The position numbers and the translations under genes were made by a program. A DNA stretch of 64,000 nucleotides from Hirschia sp964351655 (GTDB taxonomy: Bacteria > Pseudomonadota > Alphaproteobacteria > Caulobacterales > Hyphomonadaceae), in the NCBI GenBank assembly GCA_964351655.1, contig CAYGPD010000011.1, positions 10,149 through 74,148 of the forward strand, given 5' to 3'. The notes under the pieces were generated by a model. That model did no database searches, was not told the DNA's origin, and was given only the letters and a program-made list of their open reading frames with translations. Numbering within the stretch: the stretch's first letter is position 1; every line of letters starts with the position of its first letter. Shown here in pieces: positions 61,173-64,000 of this stretch.

Positions 61173-62732
61173 TTATTGAGACAAACGAAGCGCTTTGGAA
61201 GCTAACTCTTGGAAAGTTTCATCCAACTCATTCCCTGTTATATTATAGGCGCGGCTTTCTTTACCAGCACACTCTTTTAGAAGAGCGATAGCTCTGGCGT
61301 CGTAGTAGGAGTGAAGGTCAAGAGCGATTGTATAGAGTTCGATTTCTTTATTGCGTATGGCTTTGCACGCATCGATCATCAAGCCATCAAGATCAGAGTT
61401 TTCAAGTTCCTCTTTAGCGATACCTTCTGGTCTTTGACAATCTTTGGTCGTGTGGCTGTAATAGCGGTAGCCCCATTTATTGTAGGTGTAGTGATTTGTG
61501 TAGGTACACCACCCGTAATAACTATATCCCGTCGTGTTTGAGATAGTGTTCTCACCATCGGTCAACATGATCATGATCTTACGCGACTGAAGCGAACCAA
61601 AATCATCAGGTTTTGTTGTGTTGCTGTAGCCAAATAGTCCAACCCAGTTGGGTTGATTGGAGAACATTCTAAAGCCCCACATTAACCCAATGTCTGCGTG
61701 GGTATTTCCACCCGGATTTAGCTGGTTCAGCTTTTTAATGATCTGTGGACGACTTTGCGACATAGATAACATTTCGCTCGGGCAGTGGTAGTTTGGATCC
61801 GAACCATCGACCTTCCGTGCAGGCCATTTCATGTTTGCAGGAGGGACATCCGTTAGTACAGAAATGCTGCCAGCGCTTGTTATTTTACGCTCGTCTTTTG
61901 TGGCCATGATACAGCCATCCCAGCCATCACTTCCAAAATCTTTTTTGATGTCAGAGTTTTTATATGTGCCGTAATCATAAAATTTTGGTGGGTAGAGATT
62001 GTTGGCAAAATCTTGAAGCGGCGTTCCTGAAGATGAACCGTCACCGTAATTTGAGTTGTTGGCTTCTGGACCGGGAGACGGGTCCCATCCCAAAGGACGT
62101 TCAATATTGATGTTGACTGTTGCGTTCCAAGGAACAACCCCAATTTGGACAGAGTTTGGATGAACTGCATTATCGAAAACACTATTTACAAAGCTAATAG
62201 ATGCTTTGCGTAGTTGTTTCATTCTGTTTGATGTGGTCATAGAGCCGGAATTATCCAACACTAGAACAATTTCTAATTTGCGAGAATCGCCGACAGTTGC
62301 AGCGGCGCGGGCGGGAATATTGTTTTTATCTTTGCCAAATAATCCACCGAAAATAAGGTTTAGCTCGCCTTTTGACGTGCCAATGATTTCGCCGTCTTTT
62401 TCGAAAGTTAGTTTGATTTCCGGGTTTTTAAAATCGCTTGTAAATGATGCAAGGTTTGCCTTGAGATAGTCTGTAGCTACTTTTCCGGCATCTTCTTGAC
62501 GTTTGGCGACATCTTTTTCATCTGTGCTGAGGATATAAGCACGTGCTGCAGCCAATACGGAAGAGTCTGTTGCGACCTGTAGGTGCGTGCTAGCGTTTTG
62601 CATACGTCCAAAGTCGACTGTGAACCCGACAATGAAGAAGGTTGCAAGGAATATCATCGCAAACATCGGGGCAATACCACCCGACGTGTTTTTACAAAAA
62701 TTACGTATGCATTTTTTGATGTTGTGCAACAT
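61173..62732 (-). CDS. TadG-like protein with von Willebrand A domain
   Basis: 519 residues. N-terminal Tad-type membrane segment (GGIAPMFAMIFLATFFIVGF, then VDFGRMQNASTHLQVATDSS) and ADAA-like helix. From about residue 153 a von Willebrand A domain with an intact metal site: DNSGSM at 160-165, then the Thr in HADIGLMWGFRM and the Asp in MLTDGENT. A Tyr/Gly-rich insertion lies at about 395-425 (YYGWCTYTNHYTYNKW). Secreted and membrane-tethered, likely part of Tad pilus or surface assembly. Close paralogue of the next gene. Confidence 0.85.
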   Translation of the reverse strand: MLHNIKKCIRNFCKNTSGGIAPMFAMIFLATFFIVGFTVDFGRMQNASTHLQVATDSSVLAAARAYILSTDEKDVAKRQEDAGKVATDYLKANLASFTSDFKNPEIKLTFEKDGEIIGTSKGELNLIFGGLFGKDKNNIPARAAATVGDSRKLEIVLVLDNSGSMTTSNRMKQLRKASISFVNSVFDNAVHPNSVQIGVVPWNATVNINIERPLGWDPSPGPEANNSNYGDGSSSGTPLQDFANNLYPPKFYDYGTYKNSDIKKDFGSDGWDGCIMATKDERKITSAGSISVLTDVPPANMKWPARKVDGSDPNYHCPSEMLSMSQSRPQIIKKLNQLNPGGNTHADIGLMWGFRMFSNQPNWVGLFGYSNTTKPDDFGSLQSRKIMIMLTDGENTISNTTGYSYYGWCTYTNHYTYNKWGYRYYSHTTKDCQRPEGIAKEELENSDLDGLMIDACKAIRNKEIELYTIALDLHSYYDARAIALLKECAGKESRAYNITGNELDETFQELASKALRLSQ

Positions 62733-62891
62733 ACTTTAACCCTAAACTACAGCGAATAGGGGGGAGTATATGATATTTAAATTTAGATTTTACTGGCAAG
62801 CAGCTCAAGAATCTCTAGGATTTCTTGAGCTTTGATTAAGCATAAAGCCATTGAGGACTATGCGTTTTTCTTTAGTAGTTAAAAAAAATGA

Positions 62892-64000
62892 CTATTTCGT
62901 TAATCTTAGAGCACCCAATGCAATGTTTTGGAAAGTCGCATCAAGTTGCCCAGAAGTAATATTGAAAGCGCGATCAGCATCATCTGAGCACTGTTTCAAT
63001 AAAGAGATAGCATTGTTTTCATCAGAATCGTTTGCATCTAGATCTACAGCAATTGTGTAAAGCTCAACATCTGAATCGCGGATAGATTTACATGCATCGA
63101 GCATTAAATTGTTGAGAGATTTATTGCTGAGGTCTTCAACCCCGTCTGAGATCGGGCAATCCCCTGCGAGGCCCCGACCATATTCTGAATATCCTGATAC
63201 ACTTTTCTCAGTACATCCATAATAGCCTTCAAAGTGAAAAGGGGCTTCGTTTTTTCCATCGGTAAGGAGGATCATCATTTTTTTGGTGTCAGTATCTCCA
63301 AAACTTTTTGGAGCATCTGCTTTGTCATACCCAAACATTTTAATCCAAGCGTTTCGAGGGGACATCATGCGGTATGCCCACATAAGACCGATATCAGCTT
63401 GCGTGCCCCCCGGTGCAGGATACATATGATCGAGTTTTTCAATTAATTGTGCACGATCTCCAGACATACCGAGCATGGAGGTTGGGCAGTTTAAATTAGG
63501 GCCGGCAATAGGTTTAATATCATCCCATGGGAGGAAATCTTTTGTCGGCAATCCGGGGCAGGCATTACCGCCACTTGAGAGGTATTTGAATTCGTTGGGG
63601 TCTGAGGTGCAAGCGTAAATATTGCCCTCTTGAATAACGGTCTTTGTGCTGCTGCAGGGCATGTCTGCAGGAAGGTAAGTGTTTCTAACACCATCATACC
63701 CATGCTGCTGGTGCGAGGGATCTTCGCAAGATAAGACCTGACATCCTTTTTCACAAAGAGAGGCATCTGGTTGTTTATAAGAATCACCGATATTGCATTC
63801 GGGCTTGTTGTAAATACTGTAATAATTGAGCCACTGGCACCCATCAGAATGTCCGCCATTTGGTTTGATCGGGCTTACCTTGGCTATTCTTTCCAGCACA
63901 TATGATTGATACGGCGTTGGAGACATAAACGGATATTGGTTATTGTCTTGCGTCAACGATGCTTGGCTACCTACGGGAGGTGGTGGGGGCGGTGTTGGTG
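62892..64000 (-). CDS. Second TadG-like von Willebrand protein (5' end outside window)
   Basis: The frame is open through the end of the window, so only the C-terminal part (at least 369 residues) is seen. At the cut edge it has a proline run (TPPPPPPVGSQAS). Then a Cys-rich insertion (QPDASLCEKGCQVLSCEDPS, with further Cys) and the end of a von Willebrand A domain (GTQADIGLMWAYRM, MILLTDGKNEAPFH). The last 70 residues align closely with the neighbour (LMLDACKSIRDSDVELYTIA against LMIDACKAIRNKEIELYTIA). A tandem duplicate with different insertions. 159 bp separate it from the downstream copy. Confidence 0.8.
   Translation of the reverse strand, partial: PTPPPPPPVGSQASLTQDNNQYPFMSPTPYQSYVLERIAKVSPIKPNGGHSDGCQWLNYYSIYNKPECNIGDSYKQPDASLCEKGCQVLSCEDPSHQQHGYDGVRNTYLPADMPCSSTKTVIQEGNIYACTSDPNEFKYLSSGGNACPGLPTKDFLPWDDIKPIAGPNLNCPTSMLGMSGDRAQLIEKLDHMYPAPGGTQADIGLMWAYRMMSPRNAWIKMFGYDKADAPKSFGDTDTKKMMILLTDGKNEAPFHFEGYYGCTEKSVSGYSEYGRGLAGDCPISDGVEDLSNKSLNNLMLDACKSIRDSDVELYTIAVDLDANDSDENNAISLLKQCSDDADRAFNITSGQLDATFQNIALGALRLTK

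Noticed and set aside
1..64000. Insertion sequences, prophage, integrons, CRISPR arrays, tRNA and rRNA genes
   Set aside because: I looked for transposase motifs, regularly spaced repeats and tRNA cloverleaf sequence and found none; the window is compact core chromosome.

Overview
The window reads as chromosomal core sequence from a Caulobacter-like alphaproteobacterium of moderate-to-low GC. The evidence is a DivL orthologue with its diagnostic tyrosine, CtrA-type TTAA-N7-TTAA boxes, a FlmA/NeuB-type surface-sugar cluster, and the alphaproteobacterial gene orders chvG-manX-ptsH-ahcY, rnd-lptC-lptA-lptB-rpoN-hpf-ptsN, (chorismate mutase)-hisC-tyrA, ftsE-ftsX-ydcF-plsC and argH-lptM-lysA-DUF4175. 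The Hyphomonadaceae (for example a Hirschia-like marine organism) fit best, but that is inference. I saw no insertion sequence, prophage, CRISPR array, tRNA or rRNA.

Layout. 1-1.9 kb: end of the ChvG sensor kinase, then a PTS IIA protein and HPr. 1.9-8.1 kb: EF-hand protein, ahcY, a membrane acyltransferase and divL. 8.1-17 kb: a large beta-propeller protein resembling FlaEY, an unknown membrane protein, a four-gene nonulosonate-type sugar operon (spsF-like, reductase, neuB, acetyltransferase) and the divergent flmA/pseB. 17-18.7 kb: DUF2218 protein, His-rich PadR regulator and MarC. 18.8-25 kb: glutamate synthase, gltD then gltB. 25-33.8 kb: uppP, an NDUFA9-like reductase, a receiver protein, a receiver-EAL phosphodiesterase, a TadG-like protein and a hybrid histidine kinase. 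33.8-38.7 kb: osmoregulated periplasmic glucan genes opgG, opgH (split) and opgC. 39.3-46.1 kb: LacI regulator, RNase D and the lpt/rpoN/hpf/ptsN block. 46.2-49.1 kb: aromatic amino acid and histidine genes. 49.1-57.4 kb: DUF2125, plsC, ydcF, ftsX and ftsE on the minus strand, with a zinc-ribbon protein and a phosphoribosyltransferase divergent. 57.4-61.1 kb: lysA, lptM, argH and a TlpA-type thioredoxin. 61.2-64 kb: two tandem von Willebrand TadG-like proteins, the second cut by the window edge.

How the parts connect. Nitrogen-related PTS parts occur at both ends of the left half: HPr and IIA at 1.2-1.9 kb, PtsN beside RpoN at 43-46 kb. The regulatory arm looks lost: there is no hprK between chvG and the IIA gene, and HPr has alanine at the Ser46 position. 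Cell-cycle control shows as DivL plus CtrA-type boxes ahead of divL, opgG and a small receiver gene. Envelope functions dominate the rest: LPS export, glucans, undecaprenyl recycling, cell division ABC transporter, phospholipid synthesis and Tad-like secreted proteins.

The observations most worth checking are the coupled loss of hprK and HPr Ser46, the physical split of opgH into a 52-codon N-terminal ORF and a separate catalytic ORF, the CtrA box abutting the opgG start codon, and the YqjI-like His-rich PadR regulator with a perfect 18-bp palindrome in its leader.
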